Shown: piece after piece, positions 1 to 8,470 of the stretch
Position numbering within the stretch: the stretch's first letter is position 1
Layout: every line of letters starts with the position of its first letter
NCBI RefSeq assembly: GCF_009828925.2
Contig: NZ_WUTY02000001.1
Span: forward strand, 3,936,492-4,000,491
DNA length: 64,000 bases
Source: Methylicorpusculum oleiharenae
Lineage (GTDB): Bacteria; Pseudomonadota; Gammaproteobacteria; Methylococcales; Methylomonadaceae
Reading direction: 5' to 3'
The notes under the pieces: generated by a model
Told to the model about the DNA's origin: nothing
Database searches by the model: none
What the model saw: the letters and a program-made list of their open reading frames with translations, nothing else
Program-made: the position numbers and the translations under genes

Positions 1-213
1 CCTGTTTTTATACACTGGGATCCAATCCATAGACGATCGATTCAATGCTTTTATCGCCGCTTTTATGATTGTGATCAAGGCTTGCTCTTGGGTTGCGACA
101 TTATAGCGGGCCAGCATTTTATTGACCCTATAAAGTTTAAGAGGCGGCAACTACGTTGACATTTATCGGATCCGCTAATCGGACCTACGCGGGCTAATGA
201 TGAATAGCAAATT

Positions 214-282
214 GTAGGATGTGGTGAGGAACGAACCGCATCTTTCGCGATTGATGCGGTTCCTATTGTCACCGTACCCTAT
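214..282. repeat. Dispersed palindromic repeat, family 1, copy 1
   Basis: About 69 bp, nearly identical to the copy at 1473-1540 and related to the one at 27752-27889. It begins with AGGATGTGGTG and ends with the inverted counterpart, with an internal inverted pair GAACCGCATC / GATGCGGTTC around TTTCGCGAT. No protein is supported here. The rest of 1-511 contains nothing I can recognise. Confidence 0.75.
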
Positions 283-511
283 GGACTTTCATTTCCCTTT
301 CTCACGGACAACGGCAATCTATCAACTGATTCGGAAAATCGGGTAATATGTCTTCAGACTCTAAAGGATTACAAATCTATATCAGCTTAATTGGTAGAAA
401 ACGAGCAATCGAACACCGATAGCATGCCGGTTTTAATGAAAATGCCTTTTTAATTTAATTGCCAAACCTAACTGTTCTTTATTCTTCATCTCTCTCGAAA
501 AGTGGAATTTC

Positions 512-1267
512 ATGTCTAAACCTTTTAAAGCTTTAATTTTAGCTGCCATGGTCGGCGGCCTGGTAACGCTGACTGGATGTATTGTCACTCCCGACGGCAA
601 TCAGCAATATTATAACGATAACACTGCCCAGAATCAGACCCAGCACTTGAATTCTCAAAAGGATGCCGTCAATGCAGAAGAGGCGGATAGAGGTTGTGCC
701 GATGCGAAAGTGGGCTCTTATGATCGTAGTGGCAATGCTGGATCCGGTTATGAAGAAGGCTGGCAAGCCTGTAACAATAATAAGCACCATAACAACCAAC
801 TATCAAAAAATTCTAAAGACAAGGAATGGAACCGCGGTTGTGCCGATGCGGAAGCAGCTAGCTACGACCGTAGCGGCAACGCCGGTGCGGCATACGAAGA
901 AGGCTGGCATTCTTGTGATAAACATGCAAAACAACAAAATTTCAACCGTGGCGACAAAGAATGGAATCGCGGTTGCTCAGATGCTAAAAATGGCAATTAT
1001 GACCGGAGTGGTAATGCAGGCCCAACTTACGAGGAAGGTTGGCAAGCTTGCAATAAAAAGAACCCGTCTGGATATACACCAGCGGGTGGCGTTGAGGCCG
1101 CGAAACAAATCTGCCTGAATAAATTGGGCGACTCAGCCCATATCCAGACCATTTCAGCTCTAAAGCCAGGATTTTGGGAAATTATTATGATCTCTACTTC
1201 GGGCCGTAAAGTGGCATGCACAGCCGATACTGCCGCCGGTAATGTCGCGGATTGGGTGGAAATGTAA
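512..1267 (+). CDS. Outer-membrane lipoprotein with three 28-residue repeats
   Basis: The 251-residue product has a lipoprotein signal ending in LVTLTGC (lipid-attached Cys23, Ile at +2, so outer-membrane sorting is expected). Three copies of a 28-residue unit follow at about residues 60-87, 108-135 and 153-180. Each starts RGC(A/S)DA and contains YDRSGNAG and YEEGW, with one Cys near each end, so each copy could close a disulfide. Copies 2 and 3 are preceded by DKEWN. The C-terminal 60 residues form a separate non-repeated segment with two more cysteines. No family was recognised. A 68-bp piece of repeat 2 recurs at 17624-17691. Function is unknown; a periplasm-facing surface or binding role is only a guess. 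Confidence 0.8.
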   Translation: MSKPFKALILAAMVGGLVTLTGCIVTPDGNQQYYNDNTAQNQTQHLNSQKDAVNAEEADRGCADAKVGSYDRSGNAGSGYEEGWQACNNNKHHNNQLSKNSKDKEWNRGCADAEAASYDRSGNAGAAYEEGWHSCDKHAKQQNFNRGDKEWNRGCSDAKNGNYDRSGNAGPTYEEGWQACNKKNPSGYTPAGGVEAAKQICLNKLGDSAHIQTISALKPGFWEIIMISTSGRKVACTADTAAGNVADWVEM

Positions 1268-1472
1268 TCCCTTTGTACAAGTGGTATGGGCGATCCGACG
1301 AATGGTGGCTATCTAAGGGGTGGATCGCCTGATCGTACTTTTCGACAAGCCGGCATTTGACAATGCTTAGCTTTAATTCGCAAAATAATTACGCTTTTAT
1401 TTTCGAGTACCCAAATTCCAGTTTGGGTACTCAGACCTACGCAGGCTAAACCAATCATCAAGGTCAACTTTT

Positions 1473-1540
1473 TAGGATGTGGTGGGGAACGAACCGCATC
1501 TTTCGCGATTGATGCGGTTCCTATCGTCACCGCATCCTAC
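1473..1540. repeat. Dispersed palindromic repeat, family 1, copy 2
   Basis: This is a second copy of the 214-282 element, with the same AGGATGTGGTG start and CACCGCATCCTA end and the same internal inverted pair. Both copies are preceded at about 30-40 bp by GACCTACGC(G/A)GGCTAA, so the homologous unit is somewhat longer than the palindrome. The two copies flank the triple-repeat lipoprotein gene in the same orientation. Confidence 0.75.
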
Positions 1541-1618
1541 TCACTTGGGCTGCATGAATTATCGACAGGGTCTGCATAAACGGTGGCAAACTTTTTAATA
1601 AAACACTGTTCGCGTTAG

Positions 1619-1815
1619 GCAGCGGCGTCATCCCGGCAGGAATTGCCGGAGCCGTTAGACCGCGTAAGCGAATTCAGTGCACAAGGACGTGCTACAGCCT
1701 TTGCCATCCATGGCTTCTGGGTTCCTGCAATCCCTGCCTGAACGACGGCAACTATTAAGGCAAACATGGTTCTCTGACAAGCCTGGACAACCTTATAAAA
1801 ACTGGGAAACTTCAG
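1619..1815. repeat. Dispersed repeat, family 3, copy A
   Basis: Read on the minus strand it starts CTGAAGTTTCCC, passes through TTAATAGTTGCCGTCGTT and then a block with AAGCCATGGATGGCAAAG and GTAGCACGTCCTTGTGCACT. The same order is found at 39823-40016, and the first part at 6026-6146. It fills most of the gap 1541-1857, in which I see no gene. Confidence 0.7.
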
Positions 1816-1857
1816 ATTTATAATCAAGTCAGTTTTTTTGATTTTGTGCCCTCCCCT

Positions 1858-2091
1858 TCAACTTTTATCCTGCGTCCACTCGGTGTTGACAAACAGCGAC
1901 TCCACTTTTTGTCTTGCCCAAGGCGTCTTGCGCAAAAACGTGAGGCTGGATGCAACGCTTGGATTACTGGTGAAACATTTGATGTTGATTAGACTGCCTA
2001 ATTCTTCCCAGCCGTAATGCTCGACCAAGCGGGTAACGACCCTTTCCAGAGTAACGCCGTGCAGTGGATCGGTAATCTCGGACTTAGGCAT
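1858..2091 (-). CDS. VF530-type small DNA-binding protein (DUF2132)
   Basis: The 77-residue product begins [16 protein letters not shown] and contains [11 protein letters not shown] and [12 protein letters not shown] followed by FLRKTPWAR, the signature of the VF530/DUF2132 family. That family is named for a small Vibrio protein with a structure resembling DNA-binding domains; no pathway is established. The ATG at 2089-2091 lies inside the end of the upstream RRM gene (8-bp overlap), so the two are probably translationally coupled. Longer in-frame versions would run antisense-like through the RRM gene and are rejected. Confidence 0.8.
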   Translation of the reverse strand: MPKSEITDPLHGVTLERVVTRLVEHYGWEELGSLINIKCFTSNPSVASSLTFLRKTPWARQKVESLFVNTEWTQDKS

Positions 2092-2365
2092 TGGACGGGG
2101 ATTTTCCAGGTTTGCTGTCATCCTTTTTGGGCTCGGCTTTTTTAACGCGTATCTTGTTACCGGCGACATTTTTGCCGTTAAGAACAAGAACGGCCGCTTT
2201 GGCTTCACCCGGATTAGGCATTTCAACATAGCCAAACCCTTTGGACAAATGGGTTTCTTTATCTTTAACCAGGGTACAAGATTGGACTTTACCGTGAGCC
2301 TGGAACATGACCAGCAGTTCGGCTTCTGTTGTGGAACGTGCAAGATTGCGGATTAATAATTTCAT
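2084..2365 (-). CDS. RRM-domain RNA-binding protein
   Basis: The 93-residue protein is a single RNA recognition motif plus a basic tail. RNP2 is visible as KLLIRNL at residues 2-8 and RNP1 as KGFGYVEM at about residues 42-49. The C-terminus is rich in Lys, Asp and Ser. Proteins of this size and layout are the bacterial single-RRM proteins, thought to bind single-stranded RNA; targets are unknown. It is the first gene of a two-gene unit with the VF530-type protein. Confidence 0.88.
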   Translation of the reverse strand: MKLLIRNLARSTTEAELLVMFQAHGKVQSCTLVKDKETHLSKGFGYVEMPNPGEAKAAVLVLNGKNVAGNKIRVKKAEPKKDDSKPGKSPSNA

Positions 2366-2496
2366 GTATTCAATTCGTTAGGGTGGAGAGCTGCACTATA
2401 CAGTTTCTGAATCAATCATTCACTTCTAATGATACGACCTGAATCGATTCAAAACAGCTCACTGATGTTATTAAGAACTGCTGCGTCGACCCCCTG

Positions 2497-3186
2497 CTAT
2501 TCGTTGAGTGTGATGACCTTGCGTAAGCCTTGATGATCGAGTACTTCTACCGTTTTACCGTTGACGCTAATCAGTTGCTGCCTTATCAACTGCTGAAGTA
2601 TGCGTGAAAATGTTTCAGGCCTTACGGACAGCCGGGAAGCCAGCACCTGTTTAGGCGTGTCCCATTCAAGGGTATAGCGATCCGGCTGGCCGGGTGGTGC
2701 TGATTGTAACAAAAACTGAATCACGCGAACGCTGGCGTTTTGTAAGGTCAACTGATCAATTTCCTTGATGGCGTTGTGCAAGCGCCGACTCATATCACCG
2801 AGCATGTGCAAACAGAGCTCATTGGATTCCTGTAAAAACCCCAGAAATACACTCATGTCGATCATCCATAATTGACTGTCGCGAACCGTTTTTGCGCCGA
2901 CCGGGAATTGATTATGTTTAAAAAACATAACCGCTTCTGCAAACGTTTGACCCGCTTGAATAAGATCAATGACTTTTTCTTCGCCCGCGGGTGATAACCG
3001 GTACAGTTGAACCAACCCCTGCTGTAACCAAAAAAAATGGCGGGCGACATCGCCACAATGAAATAAATGCTCACCTTCTTTAACTTCAAGCAGACGAGCC
3101 GTCTCCCGAATTTGTTCAAATTGTTCATCGTTTAATCCGGCAAATAAAAAATTACGCCGTAAATCATTCAGACCTTGTTCATTCAT
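2497..3186 (-). CDS. Crp/Fnr-family regulator, Dnr/NnrR-like
   Basis: The 229-residue protein has an N-terminal cyclic-nucleotide-binding fold (about residues 15-130), a long dimerisation helix and a C-terminal winged helix (TPKQVLASRLSVRPETFSRI, about 174-193). The N-terminal cysteine cluster needed for the FNR iron-sulfur centre is absent, so oxygen sensing like classical FNR is unlikely. This pattern, together with norCB 700 bp away on the other strand, points to the Dnr/NnrR group, which responds to nitric oxide, in known members through heme. A perfect FNR/DNR box sits 12 bp before the ATG. Assignment as NO-responsive is inference from context. Confidence 0.8.
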   Translation of the reverse strand: MNEQGLNDLRRNFLFAGLNDEQFEQIRETARLLEVKEGEHLFHCGDVARHFFWLQQGLVQLYRLSPAGEEKVIDLIQAGQTFAEAVMFFKHNQFPVGAKTVRDSQLWMIDMSVFLGFLQESNELCLHMLGDMSRRLHNAIKEIDQLTLQNASVRVIQFLLQSAPPGQPDRYTLEWDTPKQVLASRLSVRPETFSRILQQLIRQQLISVNGKTVEVLDHQGLRKVITLNE

Positions 3187-3197
3187 TTGAAACTCAC

Positions 3198-3211
3198 TTG
3201 ATTTAGATCAA
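3198..3211. promoter_or_regulatory. FNR/DNR box TTGATTTAGATCAA
   Basis: A perfect TTGAT-N4-ATCAA palindrome, the consensus for FNR and Dnr proteins. Its inner edge is only 11 bases from the regulator's start codon, so it lies in the leader or over the transcription start of that gene, which favours autoregulation by repression. It is about 280 bp from the nor-side genes, too far for ordinary class II activation unless their leader is long. The rest of the gap up to 3487 also holds an inverted pair CGTTGA / TCAACG at 3321-3339; its arms are 7 bases apart rather than the spacing expected for this box. Confidence 0.75.
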
Positions 3212-3487
3212 GGACAATGTAACCGCAGGGCCGTTATTCTGACAATTAAAAGATGGTCAGCCTTAATCAGAGGCCTAGCAAAGTGATGCTGGATTGGTTG
3301 AAGATACTGTTCGCGTTAGTCGTTGAAAGGGCGTCAACGCCGTCATTAAGAAGTACGTACGTATTAGTACGCATAGTTTTTTCAAATTGACTTCTTATAA
3401 TCAACCGAACGGTGCAAAACCATTTCAACAAGCCGCAAAAAATCGAATCCACTTCCTAACCATGGCTCAGGCCGGGAGATTCATCCA

Positions 3488-3808
3488 GTGATGCTCGAAC
3501 CTGTTGCACTTAAAGATTTTTTTATTACTTTTTTTTCATCGGCCCTGGTCATTCTGGCGGGAGCGAGTTACGCCCTGCTCTATGCCTGGTCGCATCTTTC
3601 ACAAAAAAGGACTTACAGACTCTTGTCCTATCTTGCGTATGCCGTATTAGTGATTGCCGTCGTGGTGTTAAGTCGGGCAGCCAATTTTTCAGGGTATTGG
3701 TTACTGATTTCAGTAGCGATGCTCGTGGGTTATTTTTTTGCACCGATCGGCATTTGGCATCTTTGCATTAAAACGCACCCGTCTGAACAAGCACCGGCCG
3801 ATCGATAA
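3488..3808 (+). CDS. Small membrane protein upstream of norC
   Basis: About 106 residues with three hydrophobic segments (roughly residues 10-30, 43-62 and 70-92) and a short hydrophilic tail. GTG at 3488 and ATG at 3491 are both possible; GGGAG at 3474-3478 is better spaced for the GTG. I do not recognise the family. It lies 82 bp before norC on the same strand and is probably co-transcribed, so a role in assembly or stability of the nitric oxide reductase, or in handling its haem or iron, can be proposed only from position. Confidence 0.7.
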   Translation: MMLEPVALKDFFITFFSSALVILAGASYALLYAWSHLSQKRTYRLLSYLAYAVLVIAVVVLSRAANFSGYWLLISVAMLVGYFFAPIGIWHLCIKTHPSEQAPADR

Positions 3809-3890
3809 CTATTTAGCCCAGCAAAAACGTGTTTGTTAGCAACCGCCTTAATACCTTCACCACCAATCTAACCCTACAGGAGAACATCCG

Positions 3891-4490
3891 ATGACTGAAA
3901 CCCCACCCCTTTGGGCCTCAGAGTCATTCTGGAAAAAAACGGCCATCTGGGTCACTGCAGGATCATTTTTGATTCTGGTTGTTTTGACCTTTGATTCTTT
4001 AAGTCAAACTACGGCCGGCAGCAAGCGTGTGCCCGGCTATGCCGTAATCAATAAGAAAATTGATTACCGCTTTGATAAAGCGGTTAACAAGTTTATGCCG
4101 GTCATAGGCGATGATGAGTTGCTGTTCGGTCAAGCCTTGTCTGAAGAGGACGCCAAAGCCTTGGTCGACTTGGGCAAAAAAACCGTGCAATCCAAAAACT
4201 GCATGAACTGTCACACCTTGTTGGGCAACGGGGCTTACTATGCACCCGATCTGACCAAAGCCTGGCTGGATCAGGGCTGGGTATCGCCAGAACTGCGCGA
4301 GGACCTCATGGTCAAGTTTCTGATGGATCCCGAAAAAAACGCCAGGACCTTCGGCAGTAACCGGAAAATGCCGAATCTTAAAATTACCGAAACGGAAGCA
4401 AAAGGCATCGTGGCCTTTTTAAAGTGGATGTCCAGCATCGACACCAACGGCTTTCCATATAACTTTAAAACCATTGAAGCAGAGGAGTGA
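3891..4490 (+). CDS. norC: Nitric oxide reductase, cytochrome c subunit
   Basis: NorC carries electrons from periplasmic donors to NorB. This 199-residue protein has one N-terminal membrane anchor (about residues 17-36), the c-type haem site CMNCH at 104-108, the family sequence LLGNGAYYAPDLTKAW just after it, and a probable distal haem ligand Met160 in RKMPNLK. Typical NorC proteins are about 150 residues with the haem site near residue 60, so about 40 residues are added between the anchor and the haem domain. AGGAG at 3878-3882 supports the ATG. The stop codon lies 3 bases before the norB ATG, so the two form an operon. Confidence 0.93.
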   Translation: MTETPPLWASESFWKKTAIWVTAGSFLILVVLTFDSLSQTTAGSKRVPGYAVINKKIDYRFDKAVNKFMPVIGDDELLFGQALSEEDAKALVDLGKKTVQSKNCMNCHTLLGNGAYYAPDLTKAWLDQGWVSPELREDLMVKFLMDPEKNARTFGSNRKMPNLKITETEAKGIVAFLKWMSSIDTNGFPYNFKTIEAEE

Positions 4491-4492
4491 TC

Positions 4493-6004
4493 ATGAGCAC
4501 AGAAGGATCAGAAGCGGTCATTCAACATACCTCGGGGTGGCTTGATAAAGCACGTACCCAATGGCAGAATTTCAATACCTGGCTGGAACTGGACAGCAGT
4601 CATTTAAGCCCGGGCAGGCAGCTATCGGTCAAATACTTTACCGTGGCCGTCATCCTGTTTTTTGCGCAAATCCTATTTGGATTACTGGCGGCAACACAAT
4701 TTCTAGCACCTGGATTTTTGTACGAAATTTTGGATTTCAGCGTCAACCGGATGGTGCATATCAATGCCATGGTGGTATGGATGCTCTATGGTTTTATAGG
4801 CTGTGTCTACTGGCTGCTGGAAGAAGAAAGCGGCACCGAGATCGTCGGATTAAAACTCGGCAATATCGCATTTTGGGTACTCACCTCAGCCGTCACGCTG
4901 GTTGTCCTGGTTTATTTGCTGGTACAGATCGGTCCCGGCAAAGATTCCAGTCTCTGGCTGATCAACGAGGGCCGCGAGTACATTGAAGCACCAAGATGGG
5001 CTGATATCGGCATCGTCGTCGTTATTTTGATCTTTTTCTATAACGTGGTGGCAACTTTCAGCAAAGGCAAATGGTCCGGCATCGCCGGGGTATTGACCCT
5101 GGACTTGATTGCGCTGGCCGGTCTTTATGTCGCGGGCATGTTTTATATGACCAACATTACTCATGACCAGTACTGGTGGTGGTGGGTTATTCACTTATGG
5201 GTTGAAGCAACCTGGGAAGTGCTGGTTGGCGTTATCATGGCCTGGTCGTTGATGAAGCTGTTGGGCGTAAAGCGCAAGATTGTCGAGATCTGGCTCTATA
5301 TTGAAGTCGCATTGATGTTCGGCTCCGGTATTCTCGGACTGGGGCATCATTATTTCTGGATAGGCACGCCGGAATACTGGCTGACCATAGGCGGCTTTTT
5401 CTCAGCGCTGGAACCGATTCCTCTGGTGGCAATGGTCGTCCATGCGCTTTATGACGCCGGTACGCATTCGTTTAAAAACAGCAATCATCCTGCGGTTGCC
5501 TGGATCATAGCCCAAGCGTTCGGAAATTTTTTCGGTGCCGGTGTCTGGGGTTTCATGCATACCCTGCCGCAAATCAATTTGTATACGCACGGAACACAAT
5601 GGTCCGCATCGCATGGCCATCTGGCATTTTTTGGTGCGTATGCAACGATCAATATCGCTTTTTTCTATCTGGCAATCCAGCATTGGCGGGGTAATGTCTG
5701 GATGGGCGGCGGCATGGTCAATAACTGGCGCTGGAAATGGGCGTTAGGCTTGTTAAACGCCGGCGTACTGGGCATGACGATTGCGTTATTGATTGCAGGC
5801 TATGAACAATCGTTTATCGAACGTGCAGTGGGCGGTTCGACATGGGGCGGTTACTTCGATGCTCAAAATCATCCTGCGTTTGTCAGTGCAATGGCGTGGC
5901 GGTTATTTTTCGGACTGGTCACCGCAGCAGGCTTTGTTCTGCTGGTCTGGGATTTGATGACCATAGGCAAAACGGAAACCCGGAAAGCCCAAGTCATTGA
6001 GTAA
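4493..6004 (+). CDS. norB: Nitric oxide reductase, catalytic subunit
   Basis: NorB is the membrane subunit that reduces two NO to N2O at a haem b3/non-haem iron centre. The 503-residue protein has about a dozen membrane helices. Diagnostic sites are visible: HINAMVVWMLYGFIG for the helix with a low-spin haem ligand, HLWVEATWE carrying the metal-site His and the conserved glutamates, LGLGHHYFW with the paired histidines, and SHGHLAFFGAYA for the haem-ligand helix. There is no N-terminal quinol-binding extension, so this is the cytochrome-c-dependent type, in agreement with the adjacent norC. ATG 4493 is preferred to GTG 4487 because the latter lies inside the ribosome-binding sequence AGAGGAG. 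Confidence 0.95.
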   Translation: MSTEGSEAVIQHTSGWLDKARTQWQNFNTWLELDSSHLSPGRQLSVKYFTVAVILFFAQILFGLLAATQFLAPGFLYEILDFSVNRMVHINAMVVWMLYGFIGCVYWLLEEESGTEIVGLKLGNIAFWVLTSAVTLVVLVYLLVQIGPGKDSSLWLINEGREYIEAPRWADIGIVVVILIFFYNVVATFSKGKWSGIAGVLTLDLIALAGLYVAGMFYMTNITHDQYWWWWVIHLWVEATWEVLVGVIMAWSLMKLLGVKRKIVEIWLYIEVALMFGSGILGLGHHYFWIGTPEYWLTIGGFFSALEPIPLVAMVVHALYDAGTHSFKNSNHPAVAWIIAQAFGNFFGAGVWGFMHTLPQINLYTHGTQWSASHGHLAFFGAYATINIAFFYLAIQHWRGNVWMGGGMVNNWRWKWALGLLNAGVLGMTIALLIAGYEQSFIERAVGGSTWGGYFDAQNHPAFVSAMAWRLFFGLVTAAGFVLLVWDLMTIGKTETRKAQVIE

Positions 6005-6025
6005 AGACTAAGGAAGATTTTTTAA

Positions 6026-6146
6026 CTGAAGTTTCCCGGTTTTTATAGGGATAGCCAGGCTTATTAGTTTGCTTTAATAGTTGCCGTCGTTCCGGCAGAG
6101 CCTGCCCCGGTCGGGGAATGCCGGGGCACGCTCTGCCGGAGTGACG
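6026..6146. repeat. Dispersed repeat, family 3, copy B, with strong hairpin
   Basis: It starts CTGAAGTTTCCC and runs through TTTAATAGTTGCCGTCGTT as in copies A and C, but its second half is replaced by a GC-rich hairpin. TCCGGCAGAGC (6091-6101) pairs with GCTCTGCCGGA (6130-6140), with CCCCGG / CCGGGG inside. It lies between the 3' ends of norB and the convergent lipoprotein gene. There is no T-run, so it is not a standard intrinsic terminator, though the hairpin could still affect transcript ends. Confidence 0.7.
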
Positions 6147-6187
6147 CTTCTGTCAAACGATCAACGCCTCATGCTAACAGTGACTTA

Positions 6188-6982
6188 TTAATTGCCATGC
6201 CGGTCTCTGCCGAATTTTAATATCAGCGGCGTACCTTGATTATGGATGGTCATTTGTTTGCGCGGTTCTTTTTCGACACGGATATTTTTAACCGGTTCAG
6301 CGGTTTTAGGTAACGGCTCCTCTACCTCTAACGGTGTTTCAACTTCAATCAGCACATCGGGTGCCCAGCCTGGTTTAATGGTTTGCTTGCTTTGTTCATC
6401 CGGTGTGGTCACGTTGATCTTGTTGATATTGAGTTCTTTGAGCTGATTAAGACAAGTGGTACTGACCCAGTCAATCAACTTGTCTGATGTCATGCTCAGC
6501 TCAGTGCCGCTCCAACCCGATGCTGCGCTGAATTCCATCGTATAAGTATCAAGCAGCTCGCCATTGCCGATGGCAATTAAAGAGCAGCTTACCGGTACGA
6601 TCTTGGCTTTTTGAAAATCCAAGGCTCGAGGATCTGAATTTCCGGATGAGAAAGAAAAACCGGTCGGTGTCGAGCTTTTTTTGATTTCACCGACACTGCC
6701 TTCCAATCGGTGCGTCGCCTGCGAACCCGAGATTTCGCTTACCGAATAGCCCCAAGTTGATAAATTGGCAGATACTTGTGCTGCGATGGCTTGATTGTCA
6801 CTTTCAGAAATATCCTCAGTGACTGAATTGCGCTGTAAGGCAAAGACCATGCCCTTGACTGAAGCCGCATCAAATGTGACCGGTTTGCTTGAAGAAAATC
6901 CCGTACAACTGATCGTCAATGCTGCTATCACCGTACTTAAAAAACCGGCTTTGACAATTTGAACGTGGAATGAAGAAATCAT
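6188..6982 (-). CDS. Predicted lipoprotein of unknown function
   Basis: The 264-residue product starts with a basic, hydrophobic segment ending LTISC (Cys26, Thr at +2), a plausible lipobox. Two regions can be seen. The first, about 35-190, carries an alternating beta pattern and ends near two cysteines. The second, about 195-264, is rich in Pro, Glu and Lys and ends in basic residues. The first part resembles the small-domain lipoproteins of the DUF4136/DUF3313 kind in style, but I cannot assign a family. GAGG about 10 nt before the ATG supports the start. The gene is 200 bp downstream of the DUF4136 lipoprotein on the same strand. Confidence 0.65.
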   Translation of the reverse strand: MISSFHVQIVKAGFLSTVIAALTISCTGFSSSKPVTFDAASVKGMVFALQRNSVTEDISESDNQAIAAQVSANLSTWGYSVSEISGSQATHRLEGSVGEIKKSSTPTGFSFSSGNSDPRALDFQKAKIVPVSCSLIAIGNGELLDTYTMEFSAASGWSGTELSMTSDKLIDWVSTTCLNQLKELNINKINVTTPDEQSKQTIKPGWAPDVLIEVETPLEVEEPLPKTAEPVKNIRVEKEPRKQMTIHNQGTPLILKFGRDRHGN

Positions 6983-7183
6983 GAAGTTAACCTCTTAAAC
7001 AGTAAAGTCTACTTTACGCTGACGCCGGATTTATCCCTATACGTCATTTAACGCATTGTCCAAAACGTTGTTTACAGGTAAGAAAATCAGTCTCGACAAA
7101 GGAGTTCGTCGTGACGAATGGTCTGAAAATAAGACGACCGATGCCTGATCGGCCGTCCATTGAAATCTTAAACCGGGCAGTGC

Positions 7184-7714
7184 TTAATCTTTCGGCAGTT
7201 TTTTAAACATTTCTGTAACGGCATAATCCAGACGTTTACGTAACGTATCTTCGCTTGGATTTTCGGTCAGATCACTGCTTGCTTCACCCACCCAGATCGC
7301 GTATTCGGTTTTTGCGTCAATTAGAGCAACCACCAGTGACGCACCAGGGACTTTTTTAAGAATATTCTTTTTGGTTTTCGGATCGGTTTTCAATTTCATC
7401 GCTTCCATATCAACGCCCATAAAATAGATGACGGCTAAATCAGGGTTTTCCGCGTGGTTAACCAGACCACGTTTACGCAATTCACGGTCAATAAGGAATT
7501 TTATGTCTTCAGCGACATTCATTTTCGGCGGTTGCCATTTGTTTTCCGGATCGTCTAAAACGGCTACATCACCGATCCAGGCATAACTTTTATAACCACT
7601 GAATTTTACCGTTTCGTCGACTTCAGCACTGACGTTGATACCTGATGTAACAGAGGTGCATCCGGACAGTACCAGCAGAAAAGCAAACATTGCGAGAAGA
7701 GAGATTTTTTTCAT
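7184..7714 (-). CDS. DUF4136 lipoprotein
   Basis: The 176-residue product has signal sequence MKKISLLAMFAFLLVLSGC with the modified Cys19 and Thr at +2, suggesting the outer membrane. The mature part contains FSGYKSYAW near its start, a helix with IDRELRKRGL, and NPDLAVIYFMGV, the conserved elements of the DUF4136 family. The function of that family is unknown. In this protein the usual terminal helix is LRKRLDYAVTEMFKKLP. It may be transcribed with the lipoprotein gene downstream at 6188. Confidence 0.8.
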   Translation of the reverse strand: MKKISLLAMFAFLLVLSGCTSVTSGINVSAEVDETVKFSGYKSYAWIGDVAVLDDPENKWQPPKMNVAEDIKFLIDRELRKRGLVNHAENPDLAVIYFMGVDMEAMKLKTDPKTKKNILKKVPGASLVVALIDAKTEYAIWVGEASSDLTENPSEDTLRKRLDYAVTEMFKKLPKD

Positions 7715-7781
7715 TATTATGTTCCAAATTAATAGGCGAGTTTTGAAAGGTTTACAGCCTTTCAGTACTCAATGTCTGGTA

Positions 7782-8039
7782 TATACTTCGCGCGACCACA
7801 TTTGAGGTTTTCTGACGCGCTCTTTTGTCCGATAGCGGCGTTACCTACATGGATGTAGGTAAGGAGCGTGAGCAGGGAACGGAAGCTTTGCGAAAACAGT
7901 TACAGAGCTTGCAATGCGCCTGTTTCCGCGCCTTGCTCTCGACTGCCAGTTCCCGACGCAGTCTACCGCTTACATCCCTGTAAGCGTCAAACAAAATAGC
8001 CTTGTCATATAAGCCGCAAACATGACCGCGCGAAGTATA
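7782..8039. mobile_element. MITE-like element with 13-bp terminal inverted repeats
   Basis: A 258-bp segment starts with TATACTTCGCGCG (7782-7794) and ends with its exact reverse complement (8027-8039); similarity continues inward for about 15 more bases. Inside are two hairpins, ACCTACAT/ATGTAGGT near 7842-7859 and GCTTACA/TGTAAGC near 7968-7985. No credible protein is encoded. The build, with terminal inverted repeats and no coding capacity, is that of a MITE or other non-autonomous element; no clear target duplication is visible. Confidence 0.6.
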
Positions 8040-8097
8040 GGTATAACCAGAAGGACTAAAACAACCATTCACTATTGAACAACAGCGCATGAGTTGC

Positions 8098-8107
8098 TGA
8101 TTAACAG
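8098..8107. other. Left attachment core (att)
   Basis: TGATTAACAG, identical to 14773-14782. The right copy is the anticodon-loop edge of the tRNA-Asn fragment, the usual crossover place for tyrosine integrases. The left copy is not within a tRNA. Confidence 0.65.
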
Positions 8108-8199
8108 GTAACTGGGTCTTAATTTAATTTTAACGATTAAGCTGATATTGCTGAGCAAGGCATTAACAGTCCCATGAAGTCAATAAACCGTAAATTATC

Positions 8200-8308
8200 A
8201 CAACAAATAACAATAGATAATTCAATACTTTGTCTATTTTGTTAGTTGTGGTTTGCTGTTAATAATTGCCCTTATTTTCTGGCAAGTGTCCCGCCAGTGT
8301 CCCATGGG
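8200..8308. repeat. Left-end candidate integrase arm sites
   Basis: Two sequences recur in the same orientation near the other end. ACAACAAATAACAAT at 8200-8214 matches 14430-14444. The motif GTGTCCCG-N2-AGTGTCCCATGGG at 8286-8308 matches 14672-14694. Here the second is extended to a palindrome, GTGTCCCATGGGACAC. Positions 90-200 bp inside the attachment core suit integrase arm-type or excisionase sites. Apart from these, 8108-8470 shows no gene. Confidence 0.5.
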
Positions 8309-8470
8309 ACACTAAAGTTTTGAAAAAATGTTATGCGGGGTAGTGCTTCATTTGGTTGACAATCGCCTATTACATTAATCATGCCAGCCTGTAGGCCTTG
8401 ATATTATTAGGTTTTAGCGTCTTGGCATGGTTTATAGCTAGGGAATTGATTGTTTACTAAATATTGCACA

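Noticed and set aside
663-1118. Second long open frame inside the repeat lipoprotein gene
   Set aside because: It is a frame shadow of the 28-residue repeats; its composition (Met- and Val-rich, basic) does not look like a protein and it has no ribosome-binding site.
3321-3339. Possible second FNR/DNR box before the nor genes
   Set aside because: TTGA and TCAA half-sites are 7 bases apart instead of 6 and lack the outer T/A pair; kept only as an inverted repeat.
7845-8090. Open frame across the MITE-like element
   Set aside because: It runs through two hairpins and past the inverted-repeat end; no protein features.
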